From Sideroxyarcus emersonii (GTDB lineage Bacteria > Pseudomonadota > Gammaproteobacteria > Burkholderiales > Gallionellaceae): a stretch of 64,000 nt of DNA. The stretch spans positions 590,001 to 654,000 of the forward strand of contig NZ_AP023423.1 of the NCBI RefSeq assembly GCF_021654335.1, given 5' to 3'. The notes under the pieces are model-generated. The model made no database searches. It saw nothing but the letters and a program-made list of their open reading frames with translations, and was not told the origin of the DNA. A program made the position numbers and the translations under genes. Shown here piece after piece: positions 34,288 through 43,089 of the stretch (its first letter is position 1; each line of letters opens with the position of its first letter).

Positions 34288-36588
34288 GTGGACGTCTCTA
34301 CCATTTTTCCCCTTTCTTCCGGCAGTCCGATTCCCGATGCATGGCACCAGGCGCTGCAAACGCGTCTGGCCGATCAGGAGCGGATTCATGCCTGGTTCGA
34401 GATCGACCTGGACGACCGGCTGAACTTCAGCAAGGGCCTGCTGCTGCTTACCGACCGGCGGGTACTTGCGTTGGCATCGGCGACCCAGGAGTGCAGCGAA
34501 TACCGGTTGGCGGCAGGGCAGACCCTGAGGCAATACGACCATGCCGGTGTCGGCAGCATCGGGTTGTTTGCCGGCGGGACGCGGCTGGCGTGCTGGCGCT
34601 ATACCATGGCGCATGGCGCCGATGCGACGCGTTTCGTCCGCCAGTTCGAGCAGGCGCTCAACGGTATGCTCGGTGGCCGTCCCGCCGATGTGGCGCAACC
34701 CCGGCTGTGTCCGCAGTGCCTGGCTCCGCTGGCGCCGGATCAGGAGGAATGCGCATACTGCAACATCGAAGCGGAAGCACCGCCATCGAGCTGGGTGTTG
34801 CTGCGCTTGTGGCGTTTTGCCCGGCCCTACCGCTGGCAACTGCTGGCAGGGTTCCTGCTGATGCTGGCTTCGACCGCCGCCACGCTGGTTCCCCCCTACT
34901 TGTCCATGCCCTTGATGGACGATGTGCTGATTCCCTATGAGAACGGCAAAGCCATCAATGTCGACATGGTGGAACTGCTGCTCGGCGGACTGCTGCTCTC
35001 GGCCTTGCTGGCATGGGCGCTGGGATGGGCCAAGACCTACATCCTCGCCCTGGTCAGCGAACGCATCGGCACCGACCTGCGCACGATCACCTACGATCAC
35101 CTGCTGCACCTCTCGCTGGAGTACTTCGGCGGCAAGCGCACCGGCGACCTGATGGCGCGCATCGGTTCCGAATCGGACCGCATCTGCCTGTTCCTGTCGC
35201 TGCACCTCCTGGATTTCGCCACCGACGTTCTGATGATCCTGATGACGGCGGTGATCCTGTTCACCATCGATCCGTGGCTGGCGCTGGTCACGTTGCTGCC
35301 GTTGCCGCTGATCGTGTGGATGATCCATCAAGTCCGGCACAAGCTCAGTACCGGCTTCGAAAAGGTCGACCGCGTCTGGTCGCAGGTCAGCAACATCCTG
35401 GCCGACACCATTCCCGGCATCCGCGTGGTCAAGGCCTTTGCCCAGGAGAAACGCGAATCGGATCGCTTTCGCCAGGTGAACCAGCACAACCTGGCCGTCA
35501 ACGACCGCATCAACCGGATCTGGGCGCTGTTTTCCCCCAGCGTGACGCTGCTCACCGAGATCGGGCTGCTGGTGGTATGGGCTTTCGGCATCTGGCAGGT
35601 CACGCACAACCGCATCAGCGTGGGCGTGCTGACCGCCTTCCTGGCTTACATCAGCCGTTTCTATACCCGGCTCGATTCGATGAGCCGTATCGTCTCGGTG
35701 ACGCAAAAGACCGCTTCCGGCGCGAAGCGCATCTTCGACATCCTCGATCGCGTCTCCAGCGTGCCCGAACCCGCCAGGCCGCAGCATCTGGAGCGCATCG
35801 AGGGGCGCATCGATATCCGCGACGCCGGCTTCCGTTATGGCAATCGCGCCGTCATCCGGAATTTCAACCTGACCATTGCGCCGGGCGAGATGATCGGCCT
35901 GGTTGGACACAGCGGCTCCGGCAAGAGCACGCTGGTCAACCTGCTATGCCGTTTCTACGACGTCAGCGAAGGCTCCATCAGCCTCGACGGCATCAACATC
36001 CGCTCGCTGCCGATCGCCGAATACCGCAGCAATATCGGCCTCGTACTGCAGGAGCCGTTCCTGTTCTTCGGCTCGATCGCAGAGAACATCGCCTACGGCA
36101 AACCGGATGCGACGCGCGAGGAGATCATCGCCGCGGCACGGGCTGCCCATGCGCATGAATTCATCCTGCGCCTGCCGCACGGTTACGATTCGCTGGTGGG
36201 CGAACGCGGGCAGGGCCTGTCGGGCGGCGAGCGCCAGCGCATCTCCATCGCGCGTGCCCTGCTGATCGATCCGCGCATCCTGATCCTCGACGAAGCCACG
36301 GCTTCGGTCGATACCGAGACCGAGAAGGAGATCCAGAAAGCACTGGACAACCTGGTGCTCGGTCGCACCACGATCGCGATCGCGCACCGGCTGTCCACAC
36401 TGCGCAAGGCAGACCGCCTTGTGGTGCTGGATCGCGGCGAGATCGTCGAAGTAGGCAACCACGAGGAACTGATGCGCAAGGAAGGCGCCTACTTCCGGCT
36501 GTACCAGGCGCAGGCACGCAACGTCGACACCGACCTGGATGACCAGAACGCCTTGGCTCCGGACGATATCAAGGAGGCAGTTGCATGA
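34288..36588 (+). CDS. Cyanophycin-associated ABC transporter (fused membrane and ATPase domains)
   Basis: The 766-residue protein starts at GTG 34288. Residues 1-170 are unusual for an exporter and end in a zinc-ribbon-like CPQCLAPLAPDQEECAYC (~143-160). A six-helix exporter membrane domain (~175-490) and an ATPase domain follow, with GHSGSGKST at ~540, LSGGERQR at ~643 and LILDEATASVD at ~663. It is divergent from cphA' and is followed, with a 4-bp overlap, by a DUF1854 gene. That pair is recurrent next to cyanophycin genes, but the transported substance is unknown. Confidence 0.88.
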   Translation: MDVSTIFPLSSGSPIPDAWHQALQTRLADQERIHAWFEIDLDDRLNFSKGLLLLTDRRVLALASATQECSEYRLAAGQTLRQYDHAGVGSIGLFAGGTRLACWRYTMAHGADATRFVRQFEQALNGMLGGRPADVAQPRLCPQCLAPLAPDQEECAYCNIEAEAPPSSWVLLRLWRFARPYRWQLLAGFLLMLASTAATLVPPYLSMPLMDDVLIPYENGKAINVDMVELLLGGLLLSALLAWALGWAKTYILALVSERIGTDLRTITYDHLLHLSLEYFGGKRTGDLMARIGSESDRICLFLSLHLLDFATDVLMILMTAVILFTIDPWLALVTLLPLPLIVWMIHQVRHKLSTGFEKVDRVWSQVSNILADTIPGIRVVKAFAQEKRESDRFRQVNQHNLAVNDRINRIWALFSPSVTLLTEIGLLVVWAFGIWQVTHNRISVGVLTAFLAYISRFYTRLDSMSRIVSVTQKTASGAKRIFDILDRVSSVPEPARPQHLERIEGRIDIRDAGFRYGNRAVIRNFNLTIAPGEMIGLVGHSGSGKSTLVNLLCRFYDVSEGSISLDGINIRSLPIAEYRSNIGLVLQEPFLFFGSIAENIAYGKPDATREEIIAAARAAHAHEFILRLPHGYDSLVGERGQGLSGGERQRISIARALLIDPRILILDEATASVDTETEKEIQKALDNLVLGRTTIAIAHRLSTLRKADRLVVLDRGEIVEVGNHEELMRKEGAYFRLYQAQARNVDTDLDDQNALAPDDIKEAVA

Positions 36589-37058
36589 CGAACGGCCCGA
36601 ATTTCAACCTGACCAGAAATGCCGCCGGGCGCCTCGTGCTCACCGGTGCGGAAGGCGATATTCACGAGGGAGTTTTTCCGGTGCGAGCCTTTCCCATCAG
36701 CGCGCCGGAAGAGGGCGTTTCATTGCTCGGCGAGGATGGGCACGAGTTGCGATGGATAAGTCGGTCAATCGACTTGCCCGGATCCTTGCGCCAGCTGATC
36801 GAAGACGAACTCGCCTTGCGCGAGTTCATGCCGGAAATCACCCATATCAGGCAGGTTTCCAGCTTTGCCACTCCGAGCAAATGGCAGGTGTCGACCAATC
36901 GCGGCGATACCGAACTGTTGCTCAAGGCAGAGGATCACATCCGCCGCCTCGCAAATGCGACGCTGCTGATCACCGACGGATACGGGATGTCGTTCATGAT
37001 CCGGGATACCGGCGCCCTGGATCGCCACAGCCGGCGCTTGCTGGATCGATTCCTGTAA
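36585..37058 (+). CDS. DUF1854 protein associated with cyanophycin metabolism
   Basis: The 157-residue soluble protein matches the DUF1854 pattern: an N-terminal beta segment (AAGRLVLTGAEGD), GVFPVRAFPISAP near residue 27, the REFMPEITHIRQVSSF block and TPSKWQVSTNRG followed by a C-terminal basic helix. No catalytic residues are known. ATGA overlap with the ABC transporter gene indicates coupled translation and a joint role. Confidence 0.85.
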   Translation: MTNGPNFNLTRNAAGRLVLTGAEGDIHEGVFPVRAFPISAPEEGVSLLGEDGHELRWISRSIDLPGSLRQLIEDELALREFMPEITHIRQVSSFATPSKWQVSTNRGDTELLLKAEDHIRRLANATLLITDGYGMSFMIRDTGALDRHSRRLLDRFL

Positions 37059-37067
37059 AGCGCAGGT

Positions 37068-37793
37068 TCACACCTGCAGCCACTCGATTCCGTTCGCATC
37101 GCAACGCAGGATGGCTGCCTTGCCGCTGTCCCAGTCGCCCAGTACCCAGCGTTCGCAGGTGTGGCCGTCCGGATGGTGCAGGTGTTTTGCCGGACGATGG
37201 GTGTGGCCGTGGATGAGGCGCGGGTAATGGTATTGGCGCAGCAGGTCGTCTACTGCCGCCACGTTCACATCCATGATGTCCATCGCCTTGAGCTTTTTCT
37301 CGTCCCTGCTTTGCATCCGCAACTGTTCGATCTGGGCCTTGCGCCTGGCCAGCGGTTGCGCGAGAAATTGCCCCTGCCAATCGCTGCTGCGCACCAGGCT
37401 GCGGAAGCGCTGATACTCAATGTCGTCGGTACACAAGGCATCGCCGTGGGTGAGCAGGGTGGGGGTGCCGTACAGGTCGAGCAGCGTTGGGTCGTCGAGC
37501 AGCGTGGCATGGCAGGCGGCACCGAGTTCCTCGTCCATCAGGAAATCGCGATTGCCGTGCATGATGTAGATGCGCGTGCCCTGCGCATCCAGCTGGCGCA
37601 GCATGCCGGTGATGCGCAGATGGAACGGGTCGTCCGCGTCGTCGTCGCCGGCCCAGTATTCGAACAGGTCGCCCAGGATGTAGAGCGCTTCGGCTGCCGG
37701 TGCGATATCGGCGGCGAAACGCAGGAACATCTCCGTGCTGTGCGGATGGTCGTGGCTCAGGTGCAGGTCGGAAATGAACAGGCTGTGCGGCAT
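37068..37793 (-). CDS. lpxH: UDP-2,3-diacylglucosamine diphosphatase
   Basis: LpxH hydrolyses UDP-diacylglucosamine to lipid X in lipid A synthesis at the inner membrane. The 241-residue metallophosphoesterase has FISDLHLS at its start, GDLFEYW near residue 42, HGNRDFL, LTHGDALC and HGHTHRP near residue 200, all metal-binding motifs. Convergent with the DUF1854 gene. A strong hairpin lies 7 bp before its ATG, and no ribosome site is obvious. Confidence 0.94.
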   Translation of the reverse strand: MPHSLFISDLHLSHDHPHSTEMFLRFAADIAPAAEALYILGDLFEYWAGDDDADDPFHLRITGMLRQLDAQGTRIYIMHGNRDFLMDEELGAACHATLLDDPTLLDLYGTPTLLTHGDALCTDDIEYQRFRSLVRSSDWQGQFLAQPLARRKAQIEQLRMQSRDEKKLKAMDIMDVNVAAVDDLLRQYHYPRLIHGHTHRPAKHLHHPDGHTCERWVLGDWDSGKAAILRCDANGIEWLQV

Positions 37794-37800
37794 AAAGCAA

Positions 37801-37820
37801 AACGGCGCCGAGGCGCCGTT
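37801..37820 (-). terminator. Hairpin after the cyclophilin gene, abutting the lpxH start
   Basis: AACGGCGCC and GGCGCCGTT form a perfect 9-bp stem with a 2-nt centre. On the minus strand it is followed by TTGCTTTA, a partial T-run, so it may terminate the cyclophilin transcript, while its foot lies 7 bp from the lpxH start codon. Confidence 0.55.
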
Positions 37821-37825
37821 TGTGA

Positions 37826-38413
37826 TTACTGGATGACTTCCGCCTTGGTGATGATGACGTCCTCTTTCGGCACGTCCTGATAGAAGCCGCTGCTGCCGGT
37901 CTTCACCTTGCCGATCGCATCGACCACTTCCTGTCCCGCGACCACCTTGCCGAATACGCAGTAGCCCCAGCCGTCCTGGCCGGGATAGTCGAGGAAGCTG
38001 TTGTTCTTGGTGTTGATAAAGAACTGTGCGGTGGCGGAATGCGGATCTCCGGTGCGCGCCATGGCGATGGTGTAGATGTCGTTCTTCAGGCCGTTCGCTG
38101 CCTCGTTCTTGATCGGAGCATTGGTTTTTTTCTGGATCAGGCCCGGCTCGAAACCCCCGCCCTGGATCATGAAGTTGGGGATCACGCGATGGAAGATGGT
38201 GTTGCTGTAGAAGCCGCTGTTCACGTAGTCGAGGAAGTTCTGGACGGTGACGGGGGCCTTCTCCGCGTCGAGTTGCAGGGTGATGTCGCCTTTGTTGGTA
38301 TGCAGTTTTACCATTTTCATTTTTCCTTTGGTTGCGGGTGTAGATGCGGCTTGGGCCGGCAGGACGCACAGTCCGGCCAGCAGGAATGCGAGTGCGATGC
38401 GAATCAGGTTCAT
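37826..38413 (-). CDS. Periplasmic cyclophilin-type peptidyl-prolyl isomerase
   Basis: The 195-residue precursor has a signal peptide ([15 protein letters not shown]) and a cyclophilin domain with [13 protein letters not shown] near residue 73, ATAQFFIN and [12 protein letters not shown]. It assists folding of exported proteins (PpiA-like). It follows the L,D-transpeptidase gene by 1 bp, and both follow a TPR protein gene, forming an envelope-related operon. Confidence 0.92.
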   Translation of the reverse strand: MNLIRIALAFLLAGLCVLPAQAASTPATKGKMKMVKLHTNKGDITLQLDAEKAPVTVQNFLDYVNSGFYSNTIFHRVIPNFMIQGGGFEPGLIQKKTNAPIKNEAANGLKNDIYTIAMARTGDPHSATAQFFINTKNNSFLDYPGQDGWGYCVFGKVVAGQEVVDAIGKVKTGSSGFYQDVPKEDVIITKAEVIQ

Positions 38414-38414
38414 T

Positions 38415-39578
38415 TCAGGCGGCTCCTTCGTAGACGATTTGCCAGCGTCCGTTGCGTTTCATCCAGTACTGGCGCTTGTTCATGTGGTTGGAAAGGTTGT
38501 TGCTGTCGTAATCCTGCTCGAAGTTCACCACCACCAGATCCGGCTGGCTGGGGTAGGGGAAGATGCTGACGTCCGACAGCCTGACCTTGATCCAGGTCTT
38601 GCCGGAATTGACCAGGCGTTTTTGTTGCGCGAATGCGGCAAGGTTCATGTTGCCGGCGGAGAAGTCATGCGCGTAGTGCGCGAGGTAGGCTTCGGTGTCG
38701 CGGCTGGCCCAGTCGTTGCGCCATTGCTCGATTTCCTTTAGCAGGGAAGCGCGATCCGCGCGGTCCGCCTCGTTGCTCCAGTCGATCTTGCTGGCGATGA
38801 TCACCGGCGTGATGCCGATCTGCAGATGGCTGCCGATCTCGTTGAGGTCGTTGTTGGCCAGCACCACGCAGCCGTTGCTGGCGCGCGGCGGGCGGCTGAA
38901 AGTGTCGCTGGGGGTGCCGTGCAGCCAGATGCCGTGCCCGTCGCGGCCTTCGCGCTTGTCCCATTCGTTGGGGTAGCTGAGCGGGTAGGCGACGGGGCCG
39001 TAGAAATCGGTGAGCTTGTCCTTGGTCAGGCGGCCGTTGACGAAATACACGCCGAGCGGCGTCTTCTGGTCGCCCTCGGAGACCTTGTCCGCGCCTTTCT
39101 TGCCCACGCTGATGTAAAAATCGGACACATAGCGCGGTTCGCCATTCACGTTCTCGAACAGGTACAGCGTGGACTTGCCGGTATCCACCACCACTGCGTA
39201 ACGCTGCCTGGGTGAAAGCTGCCACAGGTACTTGGGCACGGCGATGGGCTGCTGCTGCTGTACGCGTTGCAGCCTGGCCTCGGCTTCCTCGCGCAGGTCC
39301 TGGATGCGGTCGCGCGGTGCGTTCGGGGCATCGCCGAAGCCGCTGATCGGTTTGGCGCGCGCCAGCAGCAGGTCGCCCTTGACCAGTTGCGCCAGCTTGA
39401 AATTGGGATTGATCTTGAGCAGCGAATCGACTTCGTTCAGCGCCACATCGAGGTGGTTCTCGCCTACGGCCTGCAGGCTCTTGGCCAATCCCTGCTCCAG
39501 TTCGCGCGACACCGACTCCCCAGCCAGGGCGGGTGCGGCAAAGCAGAGCAGCAGGAGCGGAAGCAAACGGCTGGGCAT
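38415..39578 (-). CDS. L,D-transpeptidase (YkuD family)
   Basis: The 387-residue precursor has a signal peptide ([15 protein letters not shown]), a helical TPR-like N-terminal part, a YkuD domain with [11 protein letters not shown] and [13 protein letters not shown] (His and Cys of the HG-x-SxGC active site, ~residues 220-240), and a C-terminal NTF2-like segment ([15 protein letters not shown]). It should crosslink peptidoglycan or attach proteins to it. The upstream TPR protein ends in a similar C-terminal module (WVKSDGAWLIAEERS), suggesting a duplicated domain. ATG at 39578, 2 bp after that gene. Confidence 0.88.
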   Translation of the reverse strand: MPSRLLPLLLLCFAAPALAGESVSRELEQGLAKSLQAVGENHLDVALNEVDSLLKINPNFKLAQLVKGDLLLARAKPISGFGDAPNAPRDRIQDLREEAEARLQRVQQQQPIAVPKYLWQLSPRQRYAVVVDTGKSTLYLFENVNGEPRYVSDFYISVGKKGADKVSEGDQKTPLGVYFVNGRLTKDKLTDFYGPVAYPLSYPNEWDKREGRDGHGIWLHGTPSDTFSRPPRASNGCVVLANNDLNEIGSHLQIGITPVIIASKIDWSNEADRADRASLLKEIEQWRNDWASRDTEAYLAHYAHDFSAGNMNLAAFAQQKRLVNSGKTWIKVRLSDVSIFPYPSQPDLVVVNFEQDYDSNNLSNHMNKRQYWMKRNGRWQIVYEGAA

Positions 39579-39580
39579 GT

Positions 39581-40627
39581 TCACTTGCCGGAACGTTCTT
39601 CTGCAATCAGCCATGCGCCATCCGACTTCACCCAGCTCAGCGTCTTGCTGGAGGTGACGTTCAGGTGGCTGGCGCGATAGGTCTGCCTGAAGCTGACGCT
39701 GGCATGGCTGTCGTCTGCCATCTTGACCTTGGCGTCATGCACTTCGACATGGATGGTCTTGGGGGCGGCGATGCGCGCTTTGCGCTGTGCTTCCCATGCA
39801 CTGCGGCTTTCGCCGCCCGGCACCTTGAATTCCCTGGCGTAGAAGGCCAGGTATTTCTTGCTGTTCTTGGCTGACCAGGCGGTGGCCCAGTCCCTGGTTG
39901 CTTTCAGCACGTCCGCGCCCGGATCGGCGCTGGCCACTGCGGTTGCCACCGCCGGTTTTGCGGCCACCTGCGAGGCTGCCGGAGTCGCTGCGGCCGGCGC
40001 GACGGTCACCGCGCTGGCAGGTACGGCGACCGGCGCAGAAACCGCGGCAGCAGGGACGGTGGCCGGTGCCGGATCGGCCGCTGCGATCACGGCCGGTTTG
40101 GCGGAGGTGCGTGCGTTCTTGCTGAACAGTTCGCGGATCAGCGCCAGCTTGGTCTGTGTGTTGGTGTTGCCCTTGTCCAGCTGCAACGCGCGGTCATAGG
40201 CCTGGCTGGCCATCTTGGCGTAGATGTCGCCCAGGTTCTCGTGCGCGGTGGCGTAGCTCGGGTGCGTGCGGATCGCCATTTCCAGCTCGTTCTTGGCCTT
40301 TTCGTACTGGCCCTGGCCGGCATAGAGCACGGCCAGGTTGTTATAGGGTTCGGGCAGTTCGGGATAGTCTTCGGTGAGGCCGTTGAAGACGGTGATGGCG
40401 TCGGCGGTGTTGCCTTGCTCGGCGAAGATCAGGCCCTTGAGGAATCGCCCCTGGGCATCCTTGGGCTTGGTGGCGAGGAAGGCGTTGACCTTCTCCAGCG
40501 CCTGGGCGTTCTGCCCCTGCTTGAACAGTTTGTTGGCGTCTTGCAGGTCATCTGCCTGGGCGGGAATGGCGATCGCTAACAGGATGCCCAATGCGGCGAC
40601 GCGGCTAAACAGGTTAAGCATTTTCAT
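39581..40627 (-). CDS. Periplasmic TPR protein with NTF2-like C-terminus
   Basis: The 348-residue precursor has a signal peptide (ALGILLAIAIPAQA), about four TPR repeats (~residues 25-165, e.g. PEPYNNLAVLYAGQGQYEKA), an Ala/Pro/Val-rich linker (~180-245) and a C-terminal NTF2-like domain (WATAWSAKNSKKYLAFYA). The linker is low-complexity and may span the periplasm. It heads the operon with the L,D-transpeptidase and the cyclophilin, so it is probably a scaffold for cell-wall crosslinking. Confidence 0.75.
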   Translation of the reverse strand: MKMLNLFSRVAALGILLAIAIPAQADDLQDANKLFKQGQNAQALEKVNAFLATKPKDAQGRFLKGLIFAEQGNTADAITVFNGLTEDYPELPEPYNNLAVLYAGQGQYEKAKNELEMAIRTHPSYATAHENLGDIYAKMASQAYDRALQLDKGNTNTQTKLALIRELFSKNARTSAKPAVIAAADPAPATVPAAAVSAPVAVPASAVTVAPAAATPAASQVAAKPAVATAVASADPGADVLKATRDWATAWSAKNSKKYLAFYAREFKVPGGESRSAWEAQRKARIAAPKTIHVEVHDAKVKMADDSHASVSFRQTYRASHLNVTSSKTLSWVKSDGAWLIAEERSGK

Positions 40628-40746
40628 CGTTGGTGAATTCCGGAAAAGTTGCAATGGCACTGCCGATTCAAAGAGGGGGCGATTCTATCAAATAAGCGGC
40701 GTCCTTACACGGTTTGCGCGACGGCGTGGCTGGGGCTGTTTTCGGG

Positions 40747-40752
40747 TAGAAT
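40747..40752 (+). promoter_or_regulatory. -10 box of glnS
   Basis: TAGAAT 36 bp before glnS, preceded by GGG; similar boxes precede glyA and mlaF. No good -35 is visible in the 127-bp divergent gap. Confidence 0.4.
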
Positions 40753-40787
40753 TCCGCACCTTCATCGTCGATACTTCTTGAGACAAC

Positions 40788-42467
40788 ATGAGCAGCAATG
40801 CCCCCGTTCCAGCCGCACCCGTTTCCAACTTCATCCGCACGATCATCGACGGCGACCTGGCCTCCGGCAAGCACAACAGCATCGTCACCCGTTTTCCGCC
40901 GGAGCCCAATGGCTACCTGCACGTAGGTCATGCCAAATCGATCTGCCTGAACTTCGGTCTGGCGCAGGATTACAAGGGCAAATGCAACCTGCGCTTCGAT
41001 GACACCAACCCGGAGAAGGAGAGCGAGGAATACGCGCAGTCCATCCAGGACGACGTGCGCTGGCTGGGCTTCCAGTGGAACGGCGAAGTGCGCTGGGCCT
41101 CCGATTATTTCGATGCGCTGTATAGCTACGCGGTGGAGCTGATCAACAAGGGGCTGGCCTATGTGGACGACCTGACGCCGGAGCAGATGCGCGAATACCG
41201 CGGCACGCTGATCCAGCCGGGCAAGAACAGCCCCAACCGCGACCGTCCGGTGGCCGAGAACCTCGACCTGTTCACGCGCATGAAGGCGGGCGAATTCGCC
41301 GACGGCGCCATGGTGCTGCGCGCCAAGATCGACATGAGTTCGCCCAACATCAACATGCGCGACCCGGTCATCTACCGCATCCGCCGCGCGCACCACATCC
41401 GCACCGGCGACAAGTGGTGCATCTACCCGATGTACGACTACACCCATTGCATCTCCGACGCGCTGGAAGGCATCACCCATTCCATCTGCACGCTGGAATT
41501 CGAGGATCACCGTCCGCTGTACGACTGGGTGCTGGACAACATTACCATCCCCTGCCACCCGCGCCAGTACGAGTTCTCGCGCCTGGAACTGCACTACACC
41601 ATCACCAGCAAGCGCAAGCTGCTGCAACTGGTGAACGAGAAGAAGGTGAGCGGCTGGGACGACCCGCGCATGCCCACCATCAGCGGCATGCGCCGTCGCG
41701 GCTACACGCCGGAAGGCATCCGCGAATTCGCCAGGCGCATCGGCGTTTCCAAGAGCGAGAACATCGTCGACATGGCGATCATGGAAGGCGCGATCCGCGA
41801 GGATTTGGAGCTGCGCGCGCCCCGCGTGATGGCCATCATCAACCCGCTCAAGGTCACCATCACCAATGCCGACGGCGCGCAGACGCGCGAGGCGGATTTC
41901 CATCCCAACATGCCCGAGCTGGGCAAGCGCGTGGTGCCGTTCTCCAGCGAACTGTTCATCGAGGCCGACGATTTTACCGAAGTGCCGCCTGCCGGCTGGA
42001 AGCGCCTGACGCTCGGCGGCGAGATCCGCCTGCGCCACAGCTATGTGATGCGCTGCGACGAAGCGGTGAAGGATGCTTCCGGCAAGGTCGTCGAGCTCAA
42101 GTGCAGCATCGACCACGACACGCTGGGCAAGAACCCGGAAGGCCGCAAGGTGAAGGGCGTGATCCATTTCCTGTCGCGCGAGCATGCGCTGCCCGCCGAG
42201 ATCCGTTTGTATGACCGCCTGTTCACCGTGCCGGAACCGGATGCCGACAAGGAGAAGGATTTCCTCGAGTTCATGAACCCGCATTCGCTGGAAGTGGTGC
42301 AGGGCTGGGTAGAAGCCTGCGTGAAAGATGCTGCGCCGGAAACACGTTACCAGTTCGAGCGCCTGGGCTACTTCTGCACCGACCGCCGCGATCACCAGCC
42401 CGGCAAGAAGCTGGTGTTCAATCGTACCGTCACGCTGAAGGATTCGTGGACCAAGGAGCAGGTGTAA
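40788..42467 (+). CDS. glnS: Glutaminyl-tRNA synthetase
   Basis: GlnRS charges tRNA-Gln directly. The 559-residue class I enzyme shows [15 protein letters not shown] (HIGH site, residues ~37-52), [11 protein letters not shown], and the ITSKRKL loop at ~residue 270 in place of KMSKS, followed by the anticodon-binding beta-barrels. Full length. Its 3' end abuts an inverted-repeat element and a GIY-YIG gene, then cysS. Confidence 0.97.
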   Translation: MSSNAPVPAAPVSNFIRTIIDGDLASGKHNSIVTRFPPEPNGYLHVGHAKSICLNFGLAQDYKGKCNLRFDDTNPEKESEEYAQSIQDDVRWLGFQWNGEVRWASDYFDALYSYAVELINKGLAYVDDLTPEQMREYRGTLIQPGKNSPNRDRPVAENLDLFTRMKAGEFADGAMVLRAKIDMSSPNINMRDPVIYRIRRAHHIRTGDKWCIYPMYDYTHCISDALEGITHSICTLEFEDHRPLYDWVLDNITIPCHPRQYEFSRLELHYTITSKRKLLQLVNEKKVSGWDDPRMPTISGMRRRGYTPEGIREFARRIGVSKSENIVDMAIMEGAIREDLELRAPRVMAIINPLKVTITNADGAQTREADFHPNMPELGKRVVPFSSELFIEADDFTEVPPAGWKRLTLGGEIRLRHSYVMRCDEAVKDASGKVVELKCSIDHDTLGKNPEGRKVKGVIHFLSREHALPAEIRLYDRLFTVPEPDADKEKDFLEFMNPHSLEVVQGWVEACVKDAAPETRYQFERLGYFCTDRRDHQPGKKLVFNRTVTLKDSWTKEQV

Positions 42468-42468
42468 T

Positions 42469-42644
42469 CGTCATTCCGGCGCAGGCCGGAATCCAGTTAG
42501 AAAGAAAGTACATCCGCGAAGCGGATACAACACCAATTGCATTTTGAATAAAACCGCTGGATACCGGCCTGATGGAACTACTAGCCATTCGACTAAGCTG
42601 GCAGACAACGCCAGCAAAGTCGCTGGTTATGCGCCGGTATGACG
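42469..42644. repeat. Palindromic repeat element A (left of the GIY-YIG gene)
   Basis: The left arm, 42469-42496, is a 28-bp palindromic unit (core TTCCGGCGCAGGCCGGAA) ending CCAG. The matching right arm begins at 42554 (CTGGATACCGGCCT) but is interrupted by ~60 bp holding a separate hairpin (GCTGGC...GCCAGC, 42597-42615). It resumes at 42631-42644 (GCGCCGGTATGACG). So A looks like element B with an insertion in its right arm. It starts 1 bp after glnS. Confidence 0.7.
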
Positions 42645-42665
42645 GAATTGCCGACAGGTGGCTTG

Positions 42666-42956
42666 ATGAACACACTGCCGTGCGTGTACCTGCTAGCCAG
42701 CAAACGCAATGGCACTTTGTATGTCGGAGTCACTTCGGATCTGGTGAAACGGGTGTGGGAGCACAAGAGCCATGTTGTCGATGGTTTCACCAAACAGTAC
42801 GGTGTGGATCAACTGGTTTGGTACGAAGTGCATGAAGCCATGGAGTCGGCCATCCAGCGTGAGAAGGCGATCAAGGAATGGCAGCGTGCATGGAAATTGA
42901 AGTTGATCGAAGAGAGCAACCCAGACTGGAAGGATTTGTACGACTCGATATGTTAG
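42666..42956 (+). CDS. Small GIY-YIG nuclease, repeat-flanked
   Basis: The 96-residue protein is a minimal GIY-YIG domain: [19 protein letters not shown] (both conserved tyrosine strands), then the arginine in VKRVWEHK and the glutamate in [14 protein letters not shown]. Such stand-alone nucleases (UPF0213/YhbQ-like) are common, but their role is unclear. AGGTGG lies 5 bp before the ATG at 42666. The gene sits exactly between two copies of a palindromic repeat that separate glnS from cysS, suggesting that gene and repeats form a mobile or domesticated unit. Confidence 0.85.
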   Translation: MNTLPCVYLLASKRNGTLYVGVTSDLVKRVWEHKSHVVDGFTKQYGVDQLVWYEVHEAMESAIQREKAIKEWQRAWKLKLIEESNPDWKDLYDSIC

Positions 42957-42959
42957 GCC

Positions 42960-43074
42960 CGTCATACCGGCGAACGCCGGTATCCAGTCAATAAAAACAA
43001 CCCGTGCAACGCACGGACAAAACCAGCTGCATATTGATCAAAACCGCTGGATTCCGGCCTGCGCCGGAATGACG
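42960..43074. repeat. Palindromic repeat element B (115 bp, terminal inverted repeats)
   Basis: Arms 42960-42987 and 43047-43074 are inverted repeats of 28 bp differing at a few bases, and each arm is itself a palindrome (e.g. TTCCGGCCTGCGCCGGAA). The 59-bp centre is A/C-rich. The right end lies 2-5 bp before the cysS ribosome site. The structure is MITE- or REP-like. Confidence 0.75.
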
Positions 43075-43089
43075 GCACAGGAAAGAGAA

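Noticed and set aside
42639..42665. Alternative start of the GIY-YIG protein inside repeat element A
   Set aside because: The ATG at 42639 is part of the repeat end (GGTATGACGG) and has no ribosome site, whereas 42666 has AGGTGG 5 bp upstream.
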